A stretch of DNA of 64,000 nucleotides from Alphaproteobacteria bacterium (GTDB taxonomy: Bacteria > Pseudomonadota > Alphaproteobacteria > Caulobacterales > Hyphomonadaceae), in contig JAAANZ010000022.1 of assembly GCA_009909065.1 (NCBI GenBank), positions 29,487-93,486 of the forward strand, read 5' to 3'. Positions within the stretch are counted from its first letter, which is position 1. Every line of letters begins with the position of its first letter. Under the pieces are notes generated by a model that did not search any database, had not been told where the DNA came from, and saw nothing but the letters and a program-made list of their open reading frames with translations. Positions 1 to 10,783 of the stretch are shown piece by piece. The translations under genes and the position numbers were made by a program.

Positions 1-766
1 GCACCGACTGGTCGGCCAGGCTGCCGCGGCTGGCGGCGGTGCGTTGGTTGCCGGTGAACACATTGCCGCCATTGAGCAGTGTGAACAGGTTGGGATAGCT
101 GGTCATGCCGCCGGTCGGCCCGCCCGAATGGGGAAACTGTGCGGCCGAGCCGAAGGCGAGCCCGTCATCGCCGTTCAGCGTGACGGACATGTCGAGGCGC
201 GTGATCAGCATCATGATCCAGTTGGTGCCGCTGGAGGGAAAGTCGGTATCGGCATCAATGGAGAAGGGCACGTTCGAGGCGACATAGAAGCTGGAACGCG
301 ATGTGGTCGCGCTGACCGCCGCGGAGGTGTCGGTGTCGATGCTGAACGGGGTGAAGCTGTCCGAGGTATTGGTGATGCCGTCGCCATTGGTGTCGGTGTT
401 GAAATCGCCGCCCGGAGCGTCTTCAAGGACGAACGGCATGGTTCCGGCGGAATTGACGCCGTCGGAGGTCGAGACCAGCGTTCCGGTGACCACGGTGTGG
501 GCATCGCCGGAAATGAGGTCGGCATCACCGGATGTGGCGGCGCTGGTGCCCGAGCCGGTATCGATCAAGAAATCGACCGCCGTCGGGGCCGAACCGCCAT
601 TATCGGCGCTCCAGACCACGACGGCGCCGATCACCTCGAAGCCGGCGCGGTCATTGATGGCCGCGGTCGAGGTCATCGGGGCGAAACCCGCGGCGAGGGC
701 AAGGATCAGGCGGCTGTAACGAATGACGCGCTCCCAAACTGAATGTTCAGCGCCCGAAAGGAACAT
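1..766 (-). CDS. Secreted protein of unknown function (3' part outside window)
   Basis: Reading the minus strand from an ATG at 764-766 gives an open frame of at least 255 codons that runs off the left edge, so the C-terminus is missing. The start is followed by a basic stretch (WERVIRYSR) and a hydrophobic core (LILALAAGFAP) ending near TSTAA, a good Sec signal peptide at about residues 10-36. The mature part is rich in D, T, S and G and looks like a secreted beta-rich protein, with phrases such as DTNGDGITNTSD (which resembles a calcium-binding dockerin or thrombospondin-3 loop) and FTLLNGGNVFTGNQ. I do not recognise a family. A C-terminal sorting signal, if there is one, would lie outside the window. 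Confidence 0.6.
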   Translation of the reverse strand, partial: MFLSGAEHSVWERVIRYSRLILALAAGFAPMTSTAAINDRAGFEVIGAVVVWSADNGGSAPTAVDFLIDTGSGTSAATSGDADLISGDAHTVVTGTLVSTSDGVNSAGTMPFVLEDAPGGDFNTDTNGDGITNTSDSFTPFSIDTDTSAAVSATTSRSSFYVASNVPFSIDADTDFPSSGTNWIMMLITRLDMSVTLNGDDGLAFGSAAQFPHSGGPTGGMTSYPNLFTLLNGGNVFTGNQRTAASRGSLADQSV

Positions 767-814
767 TCCGGGCTTAAAATTGGCTGAAATGATTCGGGGA
801 GAATCCGCGGGTGC

Positions 815-1399
815 CTAGGGCCTGGCCGAAATCTCGATCTGACAGGCCGAGAGGTTGGTCCCGCCATGGCTGCGGATCGCGACTTCTACCGCCTGCGCCT
901 CGGCAGGGCCCCGCCGGGCGGCGGTCCGCGCCGAAGCGGTATAGATCCGGTGGGCCGAAGCGCCTGGCCGGACCGGTGTCTCGGTGATCGCCGGGCCGGG
1001 GATCTGTGCGGCCGGACGGTCTGCACTGACCGAGACCGTCACCGTTGCGTGGCCGGGCAGGGCGGGCGCGGGGCAGGCCAGATCAATGGTAAAGCCTGTG
1101 TTCGAGGCAATTTGCAGACGCCGTTCGCGGGTGGCCGGACCCGTCGCCTCGAGCGGTGTGAGCTGTCCGGTCAGCACCGGCCGCTCGCCGGCGGTCGCCG
1201 GATACGGCATGGACGGGCCAGGAAGGCGGATGGTCTCGGCGCGGCCCGAGAATGCGCCATCTTCCCAGGCCATGACGATCGGCCCGGCGGCGAAGTGCAC
1301 CCGGTGGCTGATCTGGGCATCGGCCGGCCCGGCAAGCGCGGCGGCGCCCAGTGCCAGGGTCAATCCTCTCCATCCGGGCCGGATGCCGGAGCTGTCCAT
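815..1399 (-). CDS. Secreted hypothetical protein
   Basis: A 194-residue protein with a clear signal peptide at residues 1-29 (hydrophobic core LTLALGAAALAG, probable cleavage after PADA). The mature part contains VHFAAGPIVMAWEDGAFSG and ends in LSACQIEISARP, with two cysteines that could pair. It lies just upstream (minus strand) of the other secreted protein at the left edge, so the two may be co-transcribed. I recognise no domain. Beta-rich composition and a terminal Cys-containing strand suggest an exported extracellular or periplasmic protein, but no function can be assigned. Confidence 0.6.
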   Translation of the reverse strand: MDSSGIRPGWRGLTLALGAAALAGPADAQISHRVHFAAGPIVMAWEDGAFSGRAETIRLPGPSMPYPATAGERPVLTGQLTPLEATGPATRERRLQIASNTGFTIDLACPAPALPGHATVTVSVSADRPAAQIPGPAITETPVRPGASAHRIYTASARTAARRGPAEAQAVEVAIRSHGGTNLSACQIEISARP

Positions 1400-1532
1400 G
1401 GTAAAGGCCCTTCGTCATGCTCGCACTCGGCGTTAAGGTCGCAAAAACCATGCCGGCTCCCCGTGTGCATTGACGCATTTGCCGCGCGCGCCTAGCCAGT
1501 GGGTGAAAGAGGCACGACAAGCGAGGCGCTCC

Positions 1533-2345
1533 ATGGCTGATGACTGGAACATGCCGGAAGGCGAGCTGATGAAGGGCAGGCGCGGCGTCATCATGGGCGT
1601 TGCCAACCAGAACTCCATCGCCTGGGGCATTGCCCGCCAGCTTGCCGCGCAAGGGGCCGAACTGGCTTTCACCTATCAGGGCGAGGCGCTGGAGCGCCGC
1701 GTGCGCCCGCTGGTCGAGAGTCTCGGCATGAACACGATGATCCCGGCGGATGTCAGCGATGACGCCTCGATGGATGCGGCCTTCGCCGCGATCGCGGACA
1801 AATGGGGCAGCATCGATTTTCTCGTCCATTCCATCGCCTTTGCCGGCAAGGAGGAGCTTCAGGGCTCGATGGTGGAGAATACCACCCGGGACGGCTTCGC
1901 CCGCGCCATGGAAATCTCGGTCTACAGTTTCATCGATGCCTGCCGCCGCGGCGCGCAACTGATGCCCGATGGCGGCTCGATCATGTGCATGACCTATCTC
2001 GGCGCCGAACGGGTCGTGCCGTCATACAATGTCATGGGCGTGGCCAAGGCCGGCCTGGAAGCGGCCACGCGCTATGCCGCGCGCGATCTCGGACCGAAGG
2101 GGATCCGGGTCAACGCCATCTCGGCCGGCGCCATGCGCACCCTGTCACTTGCCGGTATCCGCGGCGGGAAATCCCTGATGAGCACGGGGCGCGACTGGTC
2201 GCTTCTCAAGGATGACACGCAGATGGAAGGCGTGGCCGGTTGCGCGCTCTACCTGCTCTCGCCGCTGGGCCAGTCGATCGCCGGCGAGGTCATCCATGTC
2301 GATGCCGGCTTCCATGCTGTCGGCGTGCCCGAGACAGGCGAATAG
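1533..2345 (+). CDS. fabI: Enoyl-[acyl-carrier-protein] reductase (NADH) FabI
   Basis: FabI reduces the trans-2 double bond of enoyl-ACP in the last step of each type II fatty-acid elongation round, in the cytosol. The 270-residue protein shows the divergent SDR nucleotide-binding start (GVIMGVANQNSIAWGIA), the SIAFA segment near residue 100, and the FabI catalytic set Tyr155, Tyr165 and Lys172 (YNVMGVAK, the Y-x6-K spacing that separates FabI from ordinary SDRs). The NAISAGAMRTL segment corresponds to the substrate loop region. The ATG at 1533 was chosen over the upstream in-frame ATG at 1470 because it gives the usual family N-terminus and follows GAGGCG. It converges on the acyl-CoA dehydrogenase pair downstream. 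Confidence 0.95.
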   Translation: MADDWNMPEGELMKGRRGVIMGVANQNSIAWGIARQLAAQGAELAFTYQGEALERRVRPLVESLGMNTMIPADVSDDASMDAAFAAIADKWGSIDFLVHSIAFAGKEELQGSMVENTTRDGFARAMEISVYSFIDACRRGAQLMPDGGSIMCMTYLGAERVVPSYNVMGVAKAGLEAATRYAARDLGPKGIRVNAISAGAMRTLSLAGIRGGKSLMSTGRDWSLLKDDTQMEGVAGCALYLLSPLGQSIAGEVIHVDAGFHAVGVPETGE

Positions 2346-2393
2346 GGCAGCCGCGGCGATGGACCCACGCCGCGCCGCTCGACCGGCCGGACC

Positions 2394-3518
2394 TTACAGG
2401 AGCATCTGCGCAAGCTTGCGCTTGTGCCAGGCGGCATCGCCATGCTGCGAGGCGTGCCAGATGGCCCGGCGGCGATACAGGTGTGCATCGCAATCATAGG
2501 TGAAGCCAAAACCGCCATGGAACTGGATCGCCCGGTCGGCAGCGAAGGATAACGCCTTGTCGGCCGCCGTTTTGGCCATGCGCGTGGCGACCTCGCCGGT
2601 GCCCTGTTCGGTAAAGCTGTGTGCGGCGCTGTAGAGGTGCGAACGGGCCTGCTCATACGTGACATAGGCATCGACGCTCGGATGTTTCAGCGCCTGGTAG
2701 CTGCCGATCAGCTTGCCGAACTGTTTGCGCGTGTTGAGATAGTCAATCGTGTAATCGATACAGGCCTGGGTGCAGCCCGTCATCTCGGCCGTGGCCAGCA
2801 GATTGGCGGCGAGATGGATATGGGAGAGTGCGGCGCGCGCTTTCCCCGTGTCCAGAAGCTGGCTCGAGGGCACCGAAATCCCGTCCAGCGTCAGCTCGAA
2901 GCTGCGGCGTGTTTCGTCGATCACGGTTTCACGCCGCAGCGCGCCGTCGGGCAGGGCCTCCGTCTCGATCAGGACCAGCGCCGGAGCGCCGTCATGAAAC
3001 ACCGAAGCGATGACAAGACCGGCCGTCGCGGCATTCTCCACGAAGAGTTTTTGCCCCGACAATGAGAGTGTCGCGCCGCCTTCGGCCGTTGCGGTGACGG
3101 CTTCGAGGTCCCAGTTGCCGTCGGCCTCCATAAGGGCGAGCGTGGCCGGCATGCCCTCCGCCAGCCGTGGCAGCCAGGCGGCTTTCTGGGCTTCGGTACC
3201 GCCGGCAAGCAGCGCCTGGCCGGCCAGCGTCGTCGAGACGAAAGGCCCGGCCATCAGCCGCCGGCCCATCTGTTCGACCACCGGCACGACTTCGGCCAGG
3301 CCAAGCCCCACGCCGCCATATGCCTCGGGAATCGCGATCCCCAGCCAGCCGAGTTCCGCCATTTCCTGCCAGACGGCCGGGTCATGCCCAAGTGAGTCAC
3401 GGATGAGTGCGCGTACCCGCTCGACGGGTGAGCGCTCGCGGCAGAAACTCTCGGCGACTTCGAGAAGGTCGGCCTGTTCTTCGCTGAAACCGATGCGGCC
3501 CAGGTTTTCCATTGTCAT
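2394..3518 (-). CDS. Acyl-CoA dehydrogenase family protein (second of a pair)
   Basis: FAD-dependent acyl-CoA dehydrogenase, 374 residues, expected to introduce the alpha-beta double bond into an acyl-CoA thioester. It has the N-terminal helical domain (EEQADLLEVAESF), a conserved middle region (WLGIAIPEAYGGVGLG) and the C-terminal motif IQFHGGFGFTYDCDAHLY. The middle-domain FAD segment is weak: the FSEPxAGSD motif of classic enzymes is replaced by a poorly matching ALMEADGNWD. It begins 17 bases after the stop of the neighbouring acyl-CoA dehydrogenase, which has the intact FSEP motif. Paired genes of this kind often encode mixed oligomers (FadE28/FadE29-like) in which the subunits share FAD sites. 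That is inference here. Confidence 0.85.
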   Translation of the reverse strand: MTMENLGRIGFSEEQADLLEVAESFCRERSPVERVRALIRDSLGHDPAVWQEMAELGWLGIAIPEAYGGVGLGLAEVVPVVEQMGRRLMAGPFVSTTLAGQALLAGGTEAQKAAWLPRLAEGMPATLALMEADGNWDLEAVTATAEGGATLSLSGQKLFVENAATAGLVIASVFHDGAPALVLIETEALPDGALRRETVIDETRRSFELTLDGISVPSSQLLDTGKARAALSHIHLAANLLATAEMTGCTQACIDYTIDYLNTRKQFGKLIGSYQALKHPSVDAYVTYEQARSHLYSAAHSFTEQGTGEVATRMAKTAADKALSFAADRAIQFHGGFGFTYDCDAHLYRRRAIWHASQHGDAAWHKRKLAQMLL

Positions 3519-3535
3519 GAACTCCCGTGCGCCGA

Positions 3536-4744
3536 TCAGCTTTTCGGCAGGCCGAGCACATGCTCGCCGATGATATTGTGCTGGATCTGCGAGGTGCCGC
3601 CTCCGATCGTCGCCGAAAAGGCATTGAGGTATCCGCGGGCCCAGATGCCCTCATCCACGGCATTCTCGTCGCCGACATAATAGCCGGCCCGCGGCCCGGT
3701 CAGCGTCACGGCGAATTCATTCAGGCGGCGGACGAGTTCGGTGCTCATGAGCTTGGAGGACAGCGCCAGGCCCATGGGCCGGTCCGACGTGAGTGGTGCA
3801 ACCTTCTGGCGCTCCTGGCACAGCCGGTTGGCCTGGATCTCGATGATGAAATCCATGAGCCTGTCCTGCATCACCGGATCCTCCATCAGGGGCTCGCCGC
3901 CGCGCATCATCCGGCGGGCGAGATCGAGGACGTCGAAGGCATCGCGTTCGGTGATGACATAGCCGCCCGGCTGACCGCCGCGGGCCCCACGCTCGTATTC
4001 CAGGGTGCGCATGGCCACCTTCCAGCCCTCGCCTTCCGCGCCGATCAGCCCGTCGGCCGGGATGCGCGCATCGGTGAAGAAGGTCTGTGTAAAGCCGTAT
4101 TCGCCGGTCAGCTTGCGAATGGGGTGGGTTTCGACCCCAGGGATCTGCATCGGCGCCAGGAAGAAGCTCAGGCCGTCATATTTGCGCGGCGCATCCGGAT
4201 CGGTGCGCGCCAAGAGGATCATGTATTTCGCGTAATTGCCCTGTGTGGTCCAGATCTTGGAGCCGTTGACGACATATTCCTCGCCCTCGCGCACGGCGCG
4301 GGTCTGGGCGTTGCCGAGATCGGAGCCGTGTTCGGGTTCGGAAAAGCCCTGGCACCAGATATCCTCGGCCGACAGGATGCCCTTGAGGTATTTCGCCTTG
4401 TGTGCCTCGCTGCCGATATCCAGCAGGAGCGGACCGGTCCAGTTCAGGCCGATCGCATTGAGCATGATCGGGCCGTTATGCTTGCGCATGGCTTTCGTCG
4501 CGGCGCGCTGGAATGCCTCCGGCAGGCCCCCGCCGCCATATTCCCGGGGCCAGGCCGCCCCGAGATAGCCCGCTTCCCAGACCTTGTTCTGCCACTGGCG
4601 CAGGAAGTCGAATTGCTGGTCCGTGCCGACTTCCATGAAGGTCAGCGGCAGCATGAAGCCGGGATCGGGGTCCACATTCTCCGCAAACCAGGCATCGGCC
4701 TCGGCGGCAAATTCCGCCAGTTCCTTTTCATTCACCTCGCTCAT
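3536..4744 (-). CDS. Acyl-CoA dehydrogenase family protein (first of a pair)
   Basis: A 402-residue FAD-dependent acyl-CoA dehydrogenase. It has the middle-domain motif CQGFSEPEHGSDL (FAD and substrate contacts), the VNGSKIWTT strand, and a C-terminal domain ending IGGGTSQIQHNIIGEHVLGL, the usual FAD-contacting G-G-T-x-Q motif. GGAGG lies upstream of the ATG at 4744. It is the first gene of a two-gene minus-strand unit with the acyl-CoA dehydrogenase at 2394-3518, 17 bases downstream. Substrate is unknown. Long-chain or sterol/terpenoid acyl-CoA substrates are possible because such tandem pairs are common there, but nothing in the sequence decides it. Confidence 0.9.
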   Translation of the reverse strand: MSEVNEKELAEFAAEADAWFAENVDPDPGFMLPLTFMEVGTDQQFDFLRQWQNKVWEAGYLGAAWPREYGGGGLPEAFQRAATKAMRKHNGPIMLNAIGLNWTGPLLLDIGSEAHKAKYLKGILSAEDIWCQGFSEPEHGSDLGNAQTRAVREGEEYVVNGSKIWTTQGNYAKYMILLARTDPDAPRKYDGLSFFLAPMQIPGVETHPIRKLTGEYGFTQTFFTDARIPADGLIGAEGEGWKVAMRTLEYERGARGGQPGGYVITERDAFDVLDLARRMMRGGEPLMEDPVMQDRLMDFIIEIQANRLCQERQKVAPLTSDRPMGLALSSKLMSTELVRRLNEFAVTLTGPRAGYYVGDENAVDEGIWARGYLNAFSATIGGGTSQIQHNIIGEHVLGLPKS

Positions 4745-4890
4745 ACCCGTCCTCCCGAGACACGCCCTGTCCGGCGATATTTCACTACACTTCGGGGTTA
4801 GGACCGCTCCCGACGGGGGTCAACACGCAAACCGGCTTCGCGCCGGGGCAGGCCTTGGCGTCATGTCTGCGGGCCGGACAATCCGGGAAG

Positions 4891-4966
<76 letters not shown>

Positions 4967-5015
4967 GACCGGGTGACTTGGGAACCGCGGTGTTTAAGCG
5001 CGGTCTGCGGCGAAA

Positions 5016-5540
5016 TCAAGTCCTGTCATCATCCGGCTTGTCCTCGCCGGGACTGCCTTCATCCTCCTCGTCGAGATCGATGCTGGTTTCGCCGTCGATC
5101 TCGAAATCCTCTTCCTCGTCATCGAGGATCACATCGTCTTCATCATCATCGACCCCATCATCGGTGAATCCGGGCGGCACCTTGGCGCCGGTGACCTCAT
5201 CGCTGTCTTCGTCGTTCGAGCTTTCGATCACGACCTCGTCCGTATCACTTCCCAGTTCGCGCGTGGTGACGCTGTCGTCTTCGTCGTCTTCCGCGCTTGC
5301 GGCGGCGCGGCCGGTGTCGGGCTCGGCCTCGACATCCTCGTCGTCTTCTTCAGGGCGGGGCGCGTTGGCGGTCCTTGCCTTCAGCTTGGCTTTCGTGGAT
5401 TTCACAAGATCATCGTCGGGATCGAAGCTGGCACCGCATTTCGGGCAAATGGCGGGCCGCTTGTTGAGATCATAGAATTTGGCATTGCACTCCGGGCAGA
5501 GCTGCTTTGTCCCGAGATCGTCCTTGGCCACGGTCGCCAC
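5016..5540 (-). CDS. TIGR02300 (FYDLN acid) family protein
   Basis: A 174-residue protein restricted, as far as I know, to Alphaproteobacteria. The N-terminus carries a rubredoxin-like zinc ribbon (CPECNAKFYDLNKRPAICPKCG, residues about 15-36) that includes the FYDLN motif naming the family. From about residue 40 on it is an extremely acidic, low-complexity tail of D and E runs. Function is unknown; a nucleic-acid or ribosome-associated role is only a guess from the zinc ribbon. It is divergent from aroA, as is common in this class. Its ATG (5538-5540) is almost adjacent to the longest possible aroA frame, one reason for choosing a later aroA start. Confidence 0.92.
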   Translation of the reverse strand: MATVAKDDLGTKQLCPECNAKFYDLNKRPAICPKCGASFDPDDDLVKSTKAKLKARTANAPRPEEDDEDVEAEPDTGRAAASAEDDEDDSVTTRELGSDTDEVVIESSNDEDSDEVTGAKVPPGFTDDGVDDDEDDVILDDEEEDFEIDGETSIDLDEEDEGSPGEDKPDDDRT

Positions 5541-5648
5541 CCCTTGAAACTAATCTGCAAGCTGTTTTTTCCGCGGCGGCGCTTGCCAGAAACCCCTGTG
5601 CCTGTCAAAGCGCAAAACGCAGGCTCCGAACTTTCAGAAGGCGTCCCA

Positions 5649-6974
5649 GTGTACTGGACCTCATATCCTGTTCCGGCCCTTCGCGGCATCGTCGCGGCGC
5701 CGCCGGACAAGTCATGCTCCCATCGCGCCGTCATTCTCGCCGGGCTTGCCACGGGAACGAGTGAAATCCACCGACTGCTCGAAGGCGAGGATGTTCTGCG
5801 CACTGTCGATGCCATGCGGGCGCTGGGCGCCGGGATCGAACCGTCCGGTCCCGGCCACTGGAAGATCACCGGTGTCGGCCCGCGCGGGCTTTCCAGCCCG
5901 GAGCGCGCGCTCGATTTCGGCAATTCCGGCACGGGCTCCAGGCTGGTGATGGGGGCCCTGGCCGGCTTTCCCGTCACGGCCCGGCTGGTCGGCGATGAAA
6001 GCCTGACAGCGCGGCCGATGAACCGCATTCTCTCGCCGCTTCGCAGGATGGGCCTGACGGACACGGCGCGCGAGGATGGCCGGCTGCCGTTCACGATCAC
6101 CGGCCGCGCGAGGCTGCGCGCCATCAGTTACGAGCCGCCGGTGGCATCGGCGCAGGTCAAGTCGGCCGTGCTGCTGGCCGGGCTCAACGCCGAGGGCGTC
6201 ACCGAAGTGTGCGAGGCGCGCGCGACCCGCGACCATACCGAGCGGATGCTGCGCGGCTTTGGTGTCGGCGTGAACACCTCGTCCTTCGGCGACACGGGCC
6301 GGCGCATCGGCCTTGCCGGCGGACAGTCGCCAGGCGCGCTGGGCACGTCGATTCCCGGCGACCCTTCATCGGCGGCCTTCCTTGCGGGGGCCGCGCTGAT
6401 CTCGCCGGATGGAGAGGTGCTGGTCGAGAATGTCATGTCGAATTCCACGCGGGACGGCATTTTCGATGCCCTGACCCTGATGGGAGCTGCCCTGGGCGCA
6501 GAGGAGGCCTTCGAGGCGTCCGGCGAACGCCAGATCAACCTGCTGGTGTCCACATCTTCGGGCCTCAGGGGGCGCGAAATCCCCGAACGCCTGGTCCCGG
6601 CCATGATCGATGAATTCCCGATCCTTGCGGTCGTCGCGGCTTTTGCCGATGGCGTCACCGAGGTGCGCGGGGCCGGCGAATTGCGCGTGAAGGAAACCGA
6701 CCGGATCGGCGCCATAGTCGACATGTTGCGGGCCAATGGCGTGAGCGCCGAGGAACGCCCCAACGGTTTCGTGATCGAGGGGTGCGCCGGTCCCCCGCCC
6801 GGCGGCGGGCGGGTCGAGACGCGCCATGATCATCGCATCGCCATGAGCGCTCTGGTCATGGGCACGGCGTCGCAGAACCCGGTGAGCGTCGACGACATCT
6901 CGATGATCGCGACAAGCTATCCCGACTTCATGGATCACATGTCCCGTCTCGGGGCGGATATTCGCCCGGCATGA
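5649..6974 (+). CDS. aroA: 3-phosphoshikimate 1-carboxyvinyltransferase (EPSP synthase)
   Basis: Transfers the enolpyruvyl group of PEP to shikimate-3-phosphate in the chorismate pathway. Conserved elements are present: PPDKSCSHRA (usual GDKSxSxR loop), LDFGNSGTGSRL (PEP loop), SAQVKSA, RDHTERM, NSTRDG, GDPSSAAFLA, RVKETDRI and DHRIAMSALVM. SAQVK and NSTR resemble class II (CP4-like) enzymes, but the residue that is Ala in glyphosate-tolerant CP4 is Gly here (GNSGTG). I chose the GTG at 5649 because AGAAGG sits 7 bases upstream and the PEP-binding Lys then falls at residue 21, as in E. coli. An ATG at 5544 would add 35 atypical residues. Its end overlaps the macrodomain gene by 4 bases. Confidence 0.93.
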   Translation: MYWTSYPVPALRGIVAAPPDKSCSHRAVILAGLATGTSEIHRLLEGEDVLRTVDAMRALGAGIEPSGPGHWKITGVGPRGLSSPERALDFGNSGTGSRLVMGALAGFPVTARLVGDESLTARPMNRILSPLRRMGLTDTAREDGRLPFTITGRARLRAISYEPPVASAQVKSAVLLAGLNAEGVTEVCEARATRDHTERMLRGFGVGVNTSSFGDTGRRIGLAGGQSPGALGTSIPGDPSSAAFLAGAALISPDGEVLVENVMSNSTRDGIFDALTLMGAALGAEEAFEASGERQINLLVSTSSGLRGREIPERLVPAMIDEFPILAVVAAFADGVTEVRGAGELRVKETDRIGAIVDMLRANGVSAEERPNGFVIEGCAGPPPGGGRVETRHDHRIAMSALVMGTASQNPVSVDDISMIATSYPDFMDHMSRLGADIRPA

Positions 6975-7489
6975 CGGGACGGGTTGAAATCCATCGCGGC
7001 AATATTCTCGACCTGAATGTCGATGCCATCGTCAATGCCGCCAACTCAACACTGATGGGCGGGGGCGGTGTCGATGGAGCCATCCATCGCGCGGCCGGCC
7101 CGCAGCTGCGCCAGGCGTGCATGCCGCTCGCGCCATGCCCCGCCGGTGAAGTGCGCGTCACGCCGGGTTTCTCGCTCAGGGCCGAATGGGTCTTCCATAC
7201 TGTGGGCCCGGTCTGGCGCGGCGGCGCCGAGGGTGAGGCCGCCACGCTGGCGATGTGCTATGAGGCCTGCATGGAGGAGCTGGTGCAGCGCGGGCTCGCC
7301 ACGATCGCGTTTCCGGCGATCTCGACCGGCGCCTATGGTTTTCCGCTGGGAGAGGCGGGCGATATCGCCGTCCGTGTGACGCGGCGTTACGCGGCCCGGA
7401 GGGACCTGACGGTCTATCTGGCCGCGTTCGACGGCGAGACCGCCGAGGCCCTTGGAAAAGCGCTGACACGCAGCCCGAAAGCCGATTGA
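6971..7489 (+). CDS. Macrodomain protein (ADP-ribose / O-acetyl-ADP-ribose hydrolase, YmdB-like)
   Basis: A 172-residue single-domain macro protein. It shows the ADP-ribose-binding elements of the MacroD/YmdB class: IVNAANSTLMGGGGVDGAIH near residues 17-36 and AFPAISTGAYGFPL near residues 108-121. This class removes acetyl from O-acetyl-ADP-ribose or ADP-ribose from acidic side chains. It starts inside the last codons of aroA (ATGA overlap) and ends 10 bases before cmk, so it is translationally embedded in the aroA-cmk-rpsA operon. In most alphaproteobacteria I know, aroA is followed directly by cmk. Exact substrate cannot be told from sequence. Confidence 0.88.
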   Translation: MTGRVEIHRGNILDLNVDAIVNAANSTLMGGGGVDGAIHRAAGPQLRQACMPLAPCPAGEVRVTPGFSLRAEWVFHTVGPVWRGGAEGEAATLAMCYEACMEELVQRGLATIAFPAISTGAYGFPLGEAGDIAVRVTRRYAARRDLTVYLAAFDGETAEALGKALTRSPKAD

Positions 7490-7499
7490 GGAAGCGGCC

Positions 7500-8144
7500 A
7501 TGATCATCGCCATTGACGGGACCCTGGCCTCTGGGAAGGGCACGATCGCAAGGCGGCTCGCGGGCTGGTTCGGTCTGGCACATATGGACACAGGCCGGCT
7601 CTATCGCGCGACCGGGGTGGCTGCGCTGAAGAATGGCACGGATTTCGCCGATAGCGGCGCTCTGGCCGCCCTCGCGCGCAGCCTTGATCTCAGTGATTTC
7701 GACGAAACCGAACTGAGAACGGGAGAAGCCGGGCAGGCGGCGAGCCGTGTGGCCGCCTTGCCCGAGGTGCGCGCGGCCCTTCTGGAACTCCAGCGCGCCT
7801 TTGCCCGCCAGCCAGGCGGTGCCGTGCTCGACGGGCGCGATATCGGGACCGTTATCTGCCCGGATGCGGATGTGAAGCTCTGGGTGGATGCGCGCACCGA
7901 GATCCGGGCTGCGCGCCGTCTGAAAGAGCTGCAGGCGGCCGGCGAGACGCTTTCGCTCGAGGAGATGATCGCCGATCTGAAGGCCCGCGATGCCCGTGAC
8001 AGCGCGCGCGCGGATGCGCCGATGAAACGCGCGCCGGATGCGGTCTTGATCGATACGTCCGATCTGACTATAGACGACGCTGTGGATATGGCGCGCAGGG
8101 CTGTGGAAGGCCGGCTCGCCCAACAGGATCGAGGCTGCCTCTAG
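7500..8144 (+). CDS. cmk: Cytidylate (CMP/dCMP) kinase
   Basis: Phosphorylates CMP and dCMP with ATP. The 214-residue protein opens with the P-loop IAIDGTLASGKGTIARRLA (residues 3-21). It then has MDTGRLYRATGVAAL (nucleotide-binding helix), LDGRDIGTVICPDA (the RDIGTVV-type CMP-contact segment) and DTSDLTIDDAVDMARRAV near the C-terminus. The P-loop reads GTLASGKGT instead of the common GPAASGKGT. Sits between the macrodomain gene and rpsA, the usual cmk-rpsA arrangement. Confidence 0.93.
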   Translation: MIIAIDGTLASGKGTIARRLAGWFGLAHMDTGRLYRATGVAALKNGTDFADSGALAALARSLDLSDFDETELRTGEAGQAASRVAALPEVRAALLELQRAFARQPGGAVLDGRDIGTVICPDADVKLWVDARTEIRAARRLKELQAAGETLSLEEMIADLKARDARDSARADAPMKRAPDAVLIDTSDLTIDDAVDMARRAVEGRLAQQDRGCL

Positions 8145-8299
8145 CGACGTGCCGTTTTCGGTGGCGCGCTAAAACCAAAGGGCAGCGACCACGCCAAAAA
8201 CAGTTTCAACCCGCTGCCGTTGGCTGCGGGCATTTTGCCGTTTGATTGCGGCGGGGTGCCCGGCCGCCGGCAGCGTCAATCTCTCAACCTGGACCCCTC

Positions 8300-10312
<2,013 letters not shown>

Positions 10313-10343
10313 GGCCTGACAAGATAAATTTCCCGAAACCTGT

Positions 10344-10369
10344 GCGGCGGGGGCTTACGCTCCCGCCGC
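10344..10369 (+). terminator. GC-rich hairpin between rpsA and ihfB
   Basis: Stem GCGGCGGGGGC (10344-10354), loop TTAC, stem GCTCCCGCCGC (10359-10369), with one G-T pair. There is no U run after it, so it may be an mRNA-stabilising hairpin or a partial, factor-dependent terminator that lowers ihfB readthrough. Confidence 0.45.
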
Positions 10370-10391
10370 AAATGCGTTTAATATCAATATC

Positions 10392-10691
10392 ATGCTCAGA
10401 TCCGAACTCGTTGCCAAGCTGGCGGACAAATACAGCCACCTTCCGCCGGATGACCTGGAAAAGGTCGTCGCGATCATTCTGGACGAGATTGCCGAAGCCC
10501 TGGCGCGCGGCGACAGGGTCGAATTGCGCGGTTTCGGGGCCTTCTCCGTGCGCCATCGCGATGCCCGTCGCGGGCGCAATCCGCGAACCGGCGAGGCGGT
10601 GGACGTGCCGGCGAAATCGGTGCCCTTCTTCAAGGCCGGCAAGGAGTTGCGCGCGCGCATCAATGATGGGCACGACCCTGAAGCACGCTGA
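10392..10691 (+). CDS. ihfB: Integration host factor subunit beta
   Basis: A 99-residue HU/IHF-family DNA-bending protein. The sequence has the family dimerisation helices ([22 protein letters not shown]), the [25 protein letters not shown] beta-arm region with the GRNPRTGE tip that intercalates DNA, and the [14 protein letters not shown]-terminal segment. It matches IHF beta rather than HU or alpha by the [11 protein letters not shown] segment and its position directly after rpsA, the conserved rpsA-ihfB order. Works as a heterodimer with IHF alpha, which is not in this window. Confidence 0.93.
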   Translation: MLRSELVAKLADKYSHLPPDDLEKVVAIILDEIAEALARGDRVELRGFGAFSVRHRDARRGRNPRTGEAVDVPAKSVPFFKAGKELRARINDGHDPEAR

Positions 10692-10783
10692 AGCGCTGGG
10701 CGTTCTTTTCAGTCCAATACTGTGCTTTACACCACTGTTTTTGAAAGAATTTTTCAGACGATTCCGTGTGCCCCGAAGTGGCT

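Noticed and set aside
3527..4801. Plus-strand frame of 424 codons over the acyl-CoA dehydrogenase at 3536-4744
   Set aside because: It is the complementary shadow of a gene with clear motifs; its translation shows no domain and repeated low-complexity stretches.
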